Part shown: piece by piece, positions 47,601 to 63,345 of the stretch
Position numbering within the stretch: the first letter of the stretch is position 1
Layout of the letters: every line of letters begins with the position of its first letter
Source of the DNA: Camellia lanceoleosa
Lineage: Eukaryota; Streptophyta; Magnoliopsida; Ericales; Theaceae
Assembly (NCBI GenBank): GCA_025200525.1
Contig: CM045761.1
Span: 205,130,254-205,194,253 of the forward strand
DNA: 64,000 nucleotides
Direction of reading: 5' to 3'
The notes under the pieces: model-generated
What the model was told of the DNA's origin: nothing
Database searches by the model: none
What the model saw: only the letters and a program-made list of their open reading frames with translations
Translations under genes and position numbers: made by a program

Positions 47601-50600
47601 AATACAGTTAGTACATTTATACATGCAACATATGGTGCTCATAGTTTAGCATAATCTAGAAATCATGAACTTTCAGTTGCTTGAGCCTGTTATCTTATTC
47701 TTCTCTATTCCTGCAATGGCATTCATAAAATCCTTTTGGGATAATTACATTTTGCCCCTTGTGGTTTCACGCGTTTTCATATTACCTTCTTGACGTTGAT
47801 AAATGTACTCATAAACCCCTTGTGGTTTTGACTGAAGTGCAAAAGTGACGGGACATGATGGAATTATTGAAAAGACTAGAATACCCTTATTTTTTTCTTC
47901 AATGTTCTTATGAATACCATTTTATTTCCATTTTTCTTCTCTCTCTATGAACTCTCTCTCTATATATGCGTATATGTATATATTATGAAGCTCAAAACAA
48001 AAATTTACCTCTTTTTCATTGCACATGGGGATCTTAACAAGAACCATGGGGAAGAATCCCCCATTGCCGGACTCGAGATCCAGTGGGTCTCCTTTGGGAA
48101 CAGGTTTAATCTTCTTTAATTGGATCCACAAACAACCCAAACAGAGCACTAAACTGTCTAAGCTTTGAACAAGGAAGAGCAATATACATATACTGGTAAG
48201 GAACTAAAGAGGTGGAGCTAGGTACTCAACCCAAATCAAAACCCAATTCGAATACAATGAATCAAACAAACCCTTAACGTTTAATTGGTTAGCCAACACA
48301 TACAGGTACTGAAATTGAAGATTTGGGGAACCAAAATGCCAACCCTTGAAATACACAATAATCTTAGCCCTGTTTGGCATTCTTGTTGCGGGCTTTGTCT
48401 CAGTCCGTAGTGTCGGCAAAATGGAGGAGGAAATTGTTGTTGTCGTCGTCATCGGGGGATTGGAGCTCGACCATGGACCAATTGTTGGGATTATCCATCT
48501 TCACCACCACTGGTGTACCTCTGTGGGTCTCTTTCGACCACCAGTTGAACGATGGTGCCATTTTTAAAGTTTGATCTCAAAAACCCACTTCACAAAATCG
48601 GGAAAAAAAAACTCTTTGGAAGCTTAAATTGATTCAATGTCGAAGACCCAGAAGTGGAAAATCTATTTTGATCCCATTTTCAAATAATGGATAGAGAAAC
48701 TGGGAAAAAAAAAGTGAAGAGGATTGGAATTGAAAAGACAGAAGAGGGAAAATTGTTTATGAAGAAGTGAGAAAGACAGAAGTAACCAGAGTGAGCTTTC
48801 TCCCTCTCTCTCGCCAGGCAATTCAATGCATTCGTCTTCATATCACTGATAATTTTTCCTACTATTCAAAGCAAATGCTCTGTTTCCATATGTATGTCTA
48901 TGTGTGTGTGTATATGTTTAGTATATAGTGTTAGTTTACAAAGTTTAAATTATGGACTATATAGACTAAATAAACAACTCCAATCCACCAAAACAAAACC
49001 CCGGACTGGAAGATCAAAACAAAACCCAGAACTTAAAGATCAAAACAAAACCCAGATTATGAAAAGGGCAAATTGGTCACTCAAAACTCTAAATTTGGTG
49101 TCAAAATCCTTAATTTCAGTACAGACACGCTTCTTTGGCACGTCTGCCCCACTTTCTGTTAAAGTCTACCAGATTCCGTCACTTTTGCACTTCAATCAAA
49201 ACCACAGGGGGTTTATGAGTACATTTATCAATGTCAGGGAGGTAATGTGAAAATGCATGAAACCACAGGGGGGTAAAATGTAATTATCCCAATCCTTTTT
49301 TAATACACTGAAGGATCTAAATGTTAAATAAGCGCAGTTTGTACACCACACTGCTTCTGTGCATGGTCATAGGAGTTGGGTGACTGAATCAAGATGACTT
49401 TATACTTATTGGATTGAACTAGGATTAAAAACTACTTCAAATATTATTATTGGCATGTTGATAAAATTTTCAATTGTAACAAACAAAAGCAATTTGGCCC
49501 ATCAGTGCAGCTGAGGTGTACCCTGCATTCCAAAGTAATTAATTTACCATTTTTAGTTTTGGATGGTGAAGTGAGGAAAATATAAAATTATAATTGACTG
49601 CACAGATTTTAGCTATAATTAAGACTGGAAGGGCTATAATATTGTCAAGATGTACACTGAGGAAAAGCTACCATATTAGTCGACTGCACTAGTCGGTGAT
49701 GGTGAAGTGCATCAATATTGAACAAATCACTAGCTACCTCACGATGGAAGGTACTTAAATTTATATTAATTACATTGTACAGTCACTAATATAGGATAAT
49801 CTGACTCACTTTTCTCAGTTGCTTTCAAGCTTAGGATGTGGTCAGCAGTGTAGTTCAGCATCATGTCTCTTACAGTGCTCGTATACTGTTGTGATGTCTA
49901 CAACTCTTTTGGGTTCATACTGCTCTAACTCATTGTTTTTTGTGCAATATTATTATTGTATAATTAGCTTAATTTAGATCCTCAAGGTCTGTGTCCTGGA
50001 ACTGATGGTTAAAGAAATTTTTAAAATGAAAATTTAAACTACTTTGAGATGAGTTAAAAATGTAAGCTCCCGTGTCATTTGTGAAGAATTTTTAAATATT
50101 TTTCTTGGACTTGATTTGAACAGGAAACTTGGGGAACATGCTTCTCATTATCATACCAGCGGCTTGTAAAGAGAAGGGAAGCCCATTTGGAGATCCGGAT
50201 GCCTGCCATCAATATGGAATGGCATATGCTTCACTTTCAATGGCTGTATGTTTTTTCCTTTAGCCTTTGCACTCAGAAAACTTTCCAATATAAATTTATG
50301 GTTTGAAACTTGACACTATATGCGTTTGTTTATATTCTAGATCTAGTGTAAATAAATAGCTTATGTAGCTCCAACAAAAGAGAAAAAAAAAAAAAAAGGA
50401 GTAAAGAAAGGAAAAGAAAAGAAAAAAGAGAGAAACTTTAGGTAGCTCCAACATGTGAATGAGCTTACGTATTATGTAAACACATTATATTTAAGCATAG
50501 ATTGTTTTTCATTTAATGTATATAACTTTGTTGCTTTACATCATAATGGCAAGGGACTTAACAGTGTTTCCATGTCGCTTGTTGTTGTTATTAGGTAGGA

Positions 50601-53600
50601 GCTATTTATTTATGGTCTTATGTGTATAACATTGTGCGTATATCTTCAAGTAAGAGCTCAAAAGAGGACAAAACAAATGATTCCTTAGAGTCTTCTAGTG
50701 AAACCCCAATATCACAACTGCAGAGTTACGAAGAACCATTACTGTCTTCAAAAGAATTTGTAGTATCTGATGACCATGCACATCAATTTGCACTGCCCTG
50801 CACCAGATTTGAGGGGAAAGCTCAGGTTGTTTACTGCTTTATGCTTTCATCTTCAGTAAAGATTTGTATATGATTCCTTCAAGATTTTTTATTTGTTAAT
50901 GAGTTTTATATCACCCTGCAGTCTGGACACAAAAGAGAGGCATGAGAGGAAAACTATCCTTTAATTTTGTATTAGAATTTAAATGCTTTATATTTCTGTT
51001 AAATCAATTCAAATTTATTATAATAGATTTGCATATTTATAAAAAAAAATCTGGAGGAAAGGAAAAATACTGCTACTGTTAGATATTTGGTAAGGTGAAT
51101 AGTTAAAAGCCTAGCCTCCACTTCAGAGTGTATTGTGTATTGTCTCACATTTATTATTATATTTTGTGTCTCTAACTTTGAAGTAACCTTTGTATATGCA
51201 TTTTTTTTAAGGGTTTTGTTGTTGGGAAAAGGAAATTGGTTTTCCTTTAGAGCTCTGAAACTAGAAGTTGAGTATCATAGTTTTAGAGAGAGGTGTGTAG
51301 TATCCAGATGAGAGATGTTGGGTTTCTTAGTTTTGTACTCTCTTTGGGGGTTTAGGTTTGAATATGGGTGAATTTTCACTTATAAGCTCCACAATGTACT
51401 GAATTCTGATTAAATGTTCGCCCGTGGATATGTGCATGTATCACTATCGGTGCGTGAACCACGTTGAGTTCTTGTGCTTTATGTTTTGTTCACTCTGTTT
51501 ATTTTTTAATTTTTTACTGTTAACTGCCCAACTGAGTAGATGTTAAGGGTCCTTTTATAAATTGATGATAAACTCGTAAAGTTTGGGAATACATTCTTAC
51601 CTCATGTGATTGGGTTTATTACTTGAGACAAAGGTTCATGTAATTAGGTTACTTTTATGCAGGTGAAGCAGCTTGTGCAAGCTTAAGATTTGACCTTTGG
51701 AGTTTTATGACAGGTGCCAACTATAGATAAAGTAAAGCAACAATTTGGGATGCTTTTAAAGAAGGTCAATCTAAAAAGGTTGTTTGCTCCTTCAACTACT
51801 GGAGCGGTATAATCCTACTTCCTATCATTTTTCTGTGTGAACCACTTTCTATGAGTTGGGTCATTGTTTTTTATGGTGTACTTGTGTCACTATGTTACAT
51901 GGACTGCAAGTGTCGGTGTGGTGGTGGTGGTATATCTAGAGAGGGGACTCATTAAATCTTAAATTTAAAAGTGCAGCGGACTTCAAAAAAAAATATCATA
52001 TTTTGGTAACAATGTGTGCAAGGCCTTCAGTACCAAGGCCAGTATGATCCTATGTTCTTGAACATCAATCCTATCTCGGTAGGAAGATAAGATGTGTGAA
52101 GCAGTCCGCAAAAAATTGTAAACAAAGTGGTTTTAGGTGTTCGATCAAATTATGGGTTCTTCTTAAAATTTTCTTTTGTATTTCAAAGATTTCTTGGCGG
52201 GATCCGCCGCAAGGCAGGTCTTTGCCAATGGCACAAGCACCTACCTTACAGCTTGATGAAAGGAATTCATTTTCTTTGAATTTTGAAAAAGGAATTCATT
52301 TAGACCCGGTGATACCTTGTTTAAATTGCTTTCTTTCTCTTTTACAGCTTGTTGGTTTCATAGTTGGACTTGTACCTCAAATCCGGATGTCAATGATTGG
52401 GGATAGAGCTCCTCTTCGCGTGATCCAAGACTCTATTTCTTTGCTGGGGTATAAATTCTATCACTAAAGTTCGCTTTTACTATACCTGGATTATGGTTGT
52501 CACTCCAGATGATATGACTACACAAATTGTGTATGCAAGTGTGAATAGTACAGTTACAGAATGGAATTTTTTTTTGAATCAAGGAGCTAATCAAAGCGAC
52601 TAGAATGGCTTGATTTGGATTTTACATGCACAGTGCACCTACTATTAGATTTTTGGGGACATTCCATGTATAAAAAGTTCAAAACTGATTAGTAATTCTA
52701 TGCAAATATGACAAGTACTGACGTAATCTACCAGAATCGGGTTGAGAAACTTATTCAATATTTTCTGGTATTACAATGCTCATTATTATTTCTTGAGATA
52801 CAGACAGAATTTTATAGACTTAGGGGGTGACCTAAAAATAAGTTTTTTTTTTTTTTTTAAGAAAAGAGAAAAAAAAAAAAGAGAGGTGATGTGAAAAAAA
52901 AAAAAATAAAAAGATAGATTATTTGAGACTTCCCAAACTTGGCCTTATTCAATATTTTTTGGTATTACAATGCTCATTATTATTTCTTGAGATACATACA
53001 GAATTTTATAGAGTCTTTGTGCCTTTTATTACAATTTCCATCAACGATTTGACAAACTCATATTATGAAATTCTTTTAGTACGAATTACTACATGTGGAA
53101 AACCATTTTCCTTCTGCAAAATGTTCTTAAACTTTTTCACTACGTCTGCAGGGATGGAGCCATCCCTTCTCTAACCTTGATAATGGGAGGGAACCTTCTC
53201 AAGGGTAACACATTTTTTAGTTTGGGCTAATTTGGTTTAGGTTGGCGATTACTTGTCCATTGTTCCTTGATTTTTCTCTATCAGGTCTACGACGATCAGG
53301 AGTTCAAAAGTCCATCATTGCTGGCATCATTGTTGTTCGTTACATTGCCCTGCCTCTGATAGGAATCACCATTGTTAAAGGGGCATTATTTTTTGGTTTA
53401 GTGGAGGCAAATCCATTGTATCAATTTATTCTTTTGCTTCAATTTGCACTTCCACCTGCGATGAACATAGGTATGATAATATCATTCTGGTTGAGCTGCA
53501 AATCTAATGTCTTGTATGGGCTGTCCAAATTTATTCCATTTTTTTGTTTGTTTTTCCCATCTTGCTTCTATGACAACACTTGCAAACACAACTCATACCT

Positions 53601-54166
53601 ACCTTTCCTTTTTTGTAGATCTAGAATACATTACAACAAATGCAAACGTCCCACTCACTACTTGTTAAAAAAAGAAAAATAAAATAAAATACAAGTACAC
53701 ACATCACAGTACATGTGTAAGATGCAAGACAGGTGTTGTGGACTTGTAGCCCTCGCTGTTCCTAATGTCAAAATATATAATGGATGCCTAGCATGCCCCC
53801 ATTTTTCAAGGTAAATATAGCTAGCCCCAAATTTCAAGATAAGGATGGATTCCTTTTTGTTACAGGCCCCAAATTTCTTTTCATAACAAAATGAGGACAA
53901 CAAAGGGGCTACAAAAACCATAGAATCAGTTAAAAATTTTATAATGGGTTATATGGGTTATAGTGTGTATATTTATTTATAATGGGGTTATATTTATTTA
54001 CAGGGTCATGGGGGATGATGGTGTACTATTTTTTTTTGCAGGCACTATAACTCAATTGTTTGGAGCTGGTGAGAGTGAATGTTCGGTTATTATGTTGTGG
54101 ACTTATGCACTGGCTTCAATTTCACTTACTCTTTGGTCTACCCTCTTCATGTGGTTGGTGGCTTGA
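44663..54166 (+). CDS. PIN-LIKES (PILS) auxin efflux carrier family protein
   Basis: PILS proteins are auxin carriers of the ER membrane that limit nuclear auxin signalling. Ten coding exons with GT-AG introns join in frame: 44663-44797, 47230-47309, 47457-47581, 50124-50245, 50595-50825, 51714-51806, 52348-52448, 53152-53204, 53285-53470 and 54042-54166. They give 416 residues, normal for the family. The N-terminal half has membrane segments, with [69 protein letters not shown] (residues ~109-127) and [21 protein letters not shown] hydrophilic, serine-rich loop spans ~170-255. The C-terminal half has [63 protein letters not shown] and [10 protein letters not shown]. All ten joins keep frame and no break is seen. 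Introns 1 and 3 are enlarged by transposons. The C-terminus suggests the PILS1/3/5/7 clade, but I would not name the orthologue. Confidence 0.93.
45888..47149 (+). mobile_element. LTR-retroelement remnant in PILS intron 1
   Basis: It is flanked by CATCC (45883-45887 and 47150-47154). It starts TGATGCAG, and TGATGCAG recurs at 46685 after a purine run (CAAGCGGGGAATAA), as at a 3' LTR. TTGGTATCAGAGC (a tRNA-Met primer site) lies at about 45,968 and again, slightly changed, at about 46,764. About 300 bp (45,888-46,180 and 46,685-46,980) is directly repeated. A 127-codon ORF at 46005 ([20 protein letters not shown]) may be a gag-like or chance frame. It looks like a non-autonomous element with a rearranged 5' end. 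Confidence 0.65.
47738..49290. mobile_element. MULE-like MITE in PILS intron 3
   Basis: It has long terminal inverted repeats of about 110 bp: left GGGATAATTACATTTTGCCC, then CCTTGTGGTTTCA; right complement GGGATAATTACATTTTACCC. They are flanked by the perfect 9-bp duplication AATCCTTTT (47729-47737 and 49291-49299). No transposase is seen. The interior (47.95-48.8 kb) is GC-richer than its surroundings and might include captured gene sequence, but I recognise nothing. ORFs inside lack family features. Confidence 0.85.
52745..53010 (+). repeat. local direct duplication in PILS intron 7
   Basis: About 65 bp (TTATTCAATATTTTCTGGTA…GAATTTTATAGA) at 52,750-52,818 recurs at 52,945-53,013. Homopolymer T and A tracts lie between them. 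Confidence 0.7.
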
Positions 54167-54582
54167 TTTGGTCAAGGAAATTACCATATATGCCATAATT
54201 TACCCAAGTATTTGCTGTGCTTCAAAATTCACAAGTTTTGCTAGAATTGTGTACCCAACCAAATCAAAAGATTGTAAAAATTTTCTTGTTACCTCATGTT
54301 AGTGTGTTATCGAATTGATCATATTAGTGTGTTAGTGTGCTTGTGTCTGCAATTAATATGATGTACCAAAAAAGCAATCAAAAGATGCATGGTTGAGTTG
54401 AACACAGTCGAGCAAACCAAAATGTGATTGAAGTTAAAAATGCATATGGTTGATCAATCAACCTACAACTTTTTTGACATGGAAAAAAAATGCTCCAGAG
54501 AAGCAATTAATTTTTAACTACATAACCGTCTGTTAGCTATTTCCTAGAACACAAAAGCAGGATTCCTGTTTCAGGTAAATAA

Positions 54583-56953
<2,371 letters not shown>

Positions 56954-57090
56954 ATTCTCTCTCTCTCTCTCTCTCTCTCACTAACCAGATCTCACAAACA
57001 CAATGACTATTGCGGATTCCAAATCACTCACGGTGTCCCCTATATAACTGTTGTTGGTTGGCTCTCCACACCGTTGCCCAACGGGAACAT
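56954..57090 (-). promoter_or_regulatory. CDKB2 core promoter with paired MSA cores
   Basis: On the minus strand TTATATAGG lies at about 57,043-57,050, and a (GA)n-rich leader runs to the ATG. Upstream, CCGTTGCCCAACGG at 57071-57084 is an inverted pair of AACGG, the core of the mitosis-specific activator element bound by MYB3R factors. This fits the known G2/M expression of CDKB genes. Confidence 0.6.
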
Positions 57091-57099
57091 TTTTTGAAA

Positions 57100-58793
57100 T
57101 TCAAAAGTCGGTCTTCAATCTCTTGATATTCTTCCAAAAATGCCCTTGATGGTGCGGATCACAAAACCAACACTGCCAAAGTTAGTCCGATTTCCTAGGG
57201 CTCGTAAAAGGATATGATTGTAACTTACTTTTAAATTGAGAGTCTGTATTAGAAATAGTTTAAATAAGTTTTAAAAAATTAATTATTTGTAAGTTAGAAA
57301 ATGAATGTTTTTAATTTCTGTTTTTTTATTATTAACTTTTAGGTTAAAGAAAAACTCTACTAAACATGTGTACTATCTAATAGTAGAAAAACCATCATTA
57401 TTTTTATTTTTATTTTTATTTTTAAAAGGAAAAATTATTATTGAGACCTATAATTTTATTCGCAATGATATAACATGTTTTATGTTAACTTTTATTTTGT
57501 GACGAATTTAACCATGTAAGACTTCACTCATTTTGTTATCTAGTTGTGTGAATTGTGAGAGTCAAGTTTTTTTTTTATTTTTTTATAAGATACGAAAGTT
57601 ACTTATATAAAATTTTATTGAGACTTTTATTTCAAAAAAAAGAAAAGAAAAAGTATGATTTAGATTTAATTTGTGTATTATACAAGTAAAATATTAAATA
57701 AATTTGAACTACATATTAATTTTTCTTAATAAAATTCTAAGTAATATTACTATCAAAAAAATATTGACAAAGCATCTAAATATATTTTGTAACTAGTGGA
57801 TGACCCGTGCCTACAACACTCTAAGTTTTTTTTTTTTTTATAAAAAAAATCACATTCAAGTTAATACATTTTGACCAATGAAAAATAAAAGTTAAGACAA
57901 ACTAATGTAGCGCTTCCATACTGGTAAAAATTCACCACATTGTAGTTATGATCTATTCAATCCATTAATAATTCTTTATATTCAAGGTTAAACTCCGTGT
58001 CACAGTGTATACGAAACTTTCAGTATACACATATAGACAATTACAATCATTTTTAATTCCCTTGTCCTTTTACTTTGTAATTACAATATGAAATCAGGAG
58101 AGATTTACTTAATACATATAGTTCATGAATTAATTTGAAACCAAAAAATAAATAATCATGCATTCTATATGTATAGCCTCAAGTGTAGTCCCACTTTAAA
58201 CTTGATTCAACATCTCTATATGCATTTTAGATCTGATTATTTCTTATTGCCAATAGCATACCACCATAAATGCATAATGTTTGAAAAAGATCAAAAGATC
58301 CATTTGCAAATCCAGTTGATCTTTCAAAGGGAATTGCAATCTCACAAACAAATATCTTTCAAATAGAACCATTTGATCTTTTCACGTTAAATAAATTCAT
58401 TCTATCCATTACATTATACGCATACATATGTGTATGCATTTATAGTATTTAAAGAAGGAATGACAATAAAAAGAAAAGGCTTTTTACGTTAGATACACGT
58501 TGTCTCCCAGTTGTGCAATCTATGTCACCCACTTGTATATTCCATCACCTAACAGCCTGTAATTCAAGTGATGCAAATGAACAATAGAAGGGGGGGAGGG
58601 GAAATCAGAGAAAATTTTAAAGAGGAGTGGAGAGGTATTTTAAGAAGAGCCATTTGAGAAAGTAGTGCTTACATACCGGCAAAGAAGAAAGACTAAGTAG
58701 GTGCAGTGGTTATTGGGCATGTCAACATCGTTAATTCCTCTGTATCAAACTGATAAACATCAACCCAACTTCGATTTCGGTGGCTGAGTTACA

Positions 58794-58836
<43 letters not shown>

Positions 58837-60857
58837 TTAGCCATTCAAAAAGCACCCAAATGGTTGTTACTCCATAATTTTTTTGAAATCGTCTTGTTAC
58901 TCCATAATGGCCCGTTAGGAACTATAAATTAAAAACTGAACTGATATTTGAACTGAATATCCAGTGTCATCGCCTAGATGTTAACAAAGAAAATTTTGGA
59001 AGCAGAAATGATAAAGTTTACAAATTACAATTTAACAATCAACTTAATGATAAAAACTTAAATTCCACAATTTAGGAAAGAGGGCAAAACTATCAGTTAT
59101 GCCAAATCCACTTGGGAAAAAATAATAGTTCAAATATGATTCTGTGTTTAAGTAAAAAAAAAATGTAATTAGCATAATCACGCTTGTATAAAAAACGTGA
59201 TCTAATCAAAAACCCACAATTGAAACCAAATAAGTAGTGGAAAATGCTAGAAAAGTTATGATGAAATTTAGTCAATGGTGGCAAGTACTCCAAAACCAAA
59301 TTTCAGTCATCACCACAACTTCTCACACCTTCAATTCAACTTAAAAAAATAACAATTTTATATTTTGAATTTCATACAAACTGAATCCAAAACCAAACCA
59401 GTATAAAAATTAAAAATTAAAAAGCAAATTGAGATTTAGTTAAAACTATTAACAAAGGAAGGAAGTGAATCAACAACTATTAACAACTCTATTGAAGCTC
59501 TATTCAAAATCACTTAATAACAAAGGTTACATGCGAAAACAAAATTAAATGTCCCAAATGAGTAATCTATTCTCAACAAAATAGCCCCATCCACAAAACT
59601 TTTTAGTTAAAACTTCCCAATTTCATTTGATTATTCAAGTAAAAATGATAAAATTTACAATGAAATCATGAAACTGTCCTATTTATACCCAAAAGACAGT
59701 ATATATTCATTTTACTATTACCCAATACTATTAATTTAACTGAATTGAATCAATTTGACAAAGATATGAGCTATTGCACTGTGTTTTCCTATGCATTTTG
59801 TTAGTTTCTTTTGATCAAGAATCAAACCATCTAATTCAAGCAATCAATCAAAACCACACACATATGCAGATGCCAAACTAATAATATAAAATTTAAGCTA
59901 AAGATGCACTGTTTTATGTCAATATCAATAACCTACCAATCAATAATACCAAGAACAAATATAGATTAGATTTCACAATTCACATAGTTAAATCATTACA
60001 CTATGAAAAAAATAGAATTTGGAAATCAAATTGAAAGCAGACTAACAAATAGAAGGCTTCTCTGTTAAACCAACTAATAATGATGAAATTCTAAACAACC
60101 AATTAGAGGATTCTATGTAACTAAGAATACTTTTGTTAATGAGATTAATCAACAATTGAACTGGATGATATTACAAATCCAAATAATTAAGTTATGAAAT
60201 TCAAAACTAATTAACTGGAATTTTTTTTTTCAAATATTAATCATTAACACAACTTCTATAAGTAAATAAAAACTTGAAATTAAGTCATGAATTTGAATTT
60301 GAATAAAAACTTGAAATTAATCATTAATCATGAATTTGAAATCTTAGTAAATAAAAATTCCAACTCAACTTTTATAAGTATAAAACAAATTAAGTCATGA
60401 ATTTACCTTTTATATCTATAACTCATGCCTCAACTTGAAATTGCTTCCATTAGTAAAGTTTCGAATTCCATGGAAATTGAATACATTTGTACCAATTAAA
60501 AAAAATCAAAATTGTATTTAGATATAACTAAGATAGGGGGTGGGAGTGAGTGAGAACCATTCCATTATGAATCTTCAGCCTAAAACAAAATCCAGACACA
60601 TGTGGGCTCAACTGGTGGTGTATGATGAGATTACAAATGTACATTAAATATTGGGGGAAAAAAATAAAGGTGAGAAAGGTTCAAATGAAAACCACTTTGT
60701 ACAATAATGCAATAACAACATACTAAAAATCCCAAAATCCCGTACTAATATGTCAATAAAAGCACGAAATAACAACCCATTCACATGAAAAATATATCTA
60801 AAAATCTAAGTTTAGGTGCTCACCACGAAAAAGTTATTGAACCCATTAAATATAAAT

Positions 60858-60904
<47 letters not shown>

Positions 60905-61420
60905 CACCACAAATCAACTATGTAGAGCATGTATTAGTCTTCAAAATCAAAGAATCATTGAAAATTATTGAAATCAACTTCCAAACTGCCCATAATAGCT
61001 ATCGACATTGGTGGATAAAAGAAAATAATTAATTATCCAGAAAAATGAAAACCAATATAATGGCTCATAACTCTATATAAGCAAAGGAAACCAGACCAAA
61101 GCCAATGGATTTTAAGTGAAAACAAAGCAATATCACAACAAATTATAAAACAGAAACCCCAATGGATTTTAATTGCCTTGAAAAATTAGACTTTCATTTG
61201 GGTTTAAAGTTCTATGTATGTGGTGAGGATCATTACTTATATTTGAACAAACTTGCATGTGCTCAAATCATTAGAATGTTATTATTACAACCAGAAATTG
61301 GAAGTTATACCTTACCTTTTGAAGAATTTATGGATAGGCACAGAAAGATATTTGAATTGTTTTCTAAGGAATGACCAACAAAAGGAAACGTTAAAATGCT
61401 TTAATAAGAATGCAAATCAG
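57100..61420. other. AT-rich intergenic DNA, no gene seen
   Basis: Only short low-complexity ORFs occur. An ORF at 61162-61374 (MDFNCLEKLDFHLGL) has no recognisable domain. Runs of (GA)n lie at 58797-58834 and 60859-60902. Confidence 0.5.
57792..57830 (-). mobile_element. Helitron-like 3' terminus
   Basis: On the minus strand GGCACGGGTCATCCACTAGT resembles the CTAGT-ended 3' terminus of plant Helitrons. The hairpin before it is eroded. The element would extend to higher coordinates, with its 5' end not found. Confidence 0.35.
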
Positions 61421-61428
61421 ATACTTAC

Positions 61429-61494
61429 CACAATGTTCAGATGCGAAAGGTTGTTAAGAAGTTTCACTTCTTCCTCAAGCTCTCTAATGTGAAC
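61429..61494 (-). pseudogene. orphan exon of an NPK1/ANP-type MAPKKK
   Basis: A 66-nt block (22 codons) is bounded by an acceptor (TAATAG) and a GTAAGT donor. It reads IRELEEEVKLL and then NLSHLNIV, matching the alpha-C region of ANP/NPK1 MAP kinase kinase kinases, where this exon also has a size in whole codons. The glutamate that pairs with the catalytic lysine lies in this helix. The usual HPNIV is HLNIV here. I found no glycine-loop exon upstream or catalytic-loop exon downstream in the window, so it is probably a gene fragment. It could belong to a gene with very long introns that leaves the window. Confidence 0.6.
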
Positions 61495-62580
61495 CTATTA
61501 AGCAAATTTAAAGAAATGATTCAGATATATAGGACCACAAACACACTGTTTCATATACAAATTACCATAAATGTAAATAAAGTAATTAAATTGGAAGTGA
61601 TTTTCAACTTTGAAGCACTCTTACTGCAACTGAAACATTCTTAGATATATACCAAAAAATAACAAAAAATACATAAATATATCCAAAAGAATCACCATAA
61701 ACAAAATATATCTTTTAGAAATGAAGGAGCACCAAATCCAAAATCAGGAAGAGCACTTCTCAAAATAATAATAATAATAAAAAAAAAGTATAAGAACATT
61801 ATCCCAAAACAAAACCACTACTCAAATCTGCTGTGCACCACAATTCATCATCATTCTGCAAATCACCACTAAATAATGTTCTAGATAAAGCTTAAGTAAA
61901 TACAAAAGTATTCAATAAATACCAAAAATATTTTGTCTAATTAGAAACTATGAGTAAAAAATATGACCATCTATATTATTTTCAGCTTAATGTTAACAGT
62001 TAGGTTAACCTTAATGTTCACATTAACCCATTTAATGTTAACAATCCTGAACCCATTTGACTAACATGAAATTAAAATGGGTATTAACATGAAACCAATT
62101 TCTTCCTTTAACCCCCATTTGATTTGACAGAGAGTGAGAGCTTTGTTGGTGATGGTGGGGATGATGGGATGACAAAAAACAGAGTATCCAAATTTGTCGG
62201 GAAAGATAAGTTTATTACTGATTCTATTCACAGATAAATTCAGCATTGATAATTGGAAAAGAAATTTTAAATCACAGTAAGGAAAAGGAAAAGAAATTTG
62301 TACAAAAAAATTAATTCGTCCTATAGACTTGTAACATTAAATAATAATTAAATCATACTTGAAAAATTATTGAATATTCTTCGAATGCCATAAAAGTATA
62401 TACATATGGTACTTCTGAGCAATGAGATTGCAAAAATAAAAAATAAATGAAAATGACTTTATCTCTATCAAATTGACCAAAGTAGGTCAGGTCAATTTTG
62501 ACAATTGCTTTTCTTGTACAAAAAACGCAAGTTCAAGTTTGATTTGTTTTTGTATAATTTATTTTTTTAATTCTTACCCA

Positions 62581-63013
62581 TAATTTATTTGTTTAAGGTT
62601 TCAATCTTGTTCTTTGAATTTATTTTTTTTAATGCGTTCTCTTGGCTAAATATGGATTTCTCATATATTAGGGGAAATTAATAATGTCCACTCTTAAAAG
62701 GATGCACATCATATTAATAAAGTTTGTTTATTTGTCAAAAAAAAAAAAAAAAAGGGAAAAAAAAGAAGATGCACATCATAAGATAGTTATGAATTTTTAT
62801 GATGAAAATTACCAATGTGTGTGATGTGTGTTAAAGTCAATTTGTGTGTGTAAATTTCATTAAAACATTTTAACACTTAATAAGCAAGGAAGATAGAATG
62901 GTTATTAAACATCTTTGTAACAACCAAACAATAGTAATGGCATAACAACCATTCAATAGAGTAACTCAATACAATAGTCCCACTAATTCCTATTAAATCA
63001 AAGTAAATGGGTT
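62581..63013 (+). repeat. direct repeat, copy 1
   Basis: It matches 63346-63790 with few changes, from TAATTTATTTGTTTAAGG to ATCAAAGTAAATGGGTTT. It contains a poly-A run after TTTATTTGTC and no coding sequence. Confidence 0.85.
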
Positions 63014-63345
63014 TTGTGGAACCCAACCAACTCTTCATATATATGTGTGTATATATATACATAGATAATATATATGAATAAGAAAAATCAACAAAACCCA
63101 TAAAGTATACCCAAAATCCTACATGCATCTAGAAAATTAAAGAAAAACAATACTCACAGTTTGATTTTGGGAATCGTTCTTTCTCTATTCCACTAACGAT
63201 CAATTGATGGTCTCTATGGCTTCAAAGAAAAAAAACAAAAAAAATCTGTAATCAATATATATACACACAATAATCTATTAAGAAAGAGATGAGAGTATTA
63301 CCTTTACTTTGCAGAACAGATCATCCAACAAACCCAACAAACCAA

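Noticed and set aside
61162..61374. 70-codon plus ORF
   Set aside because: No recognisable domain, AT-rich surroundings and no splice or promoter support. Possible but unsupported.
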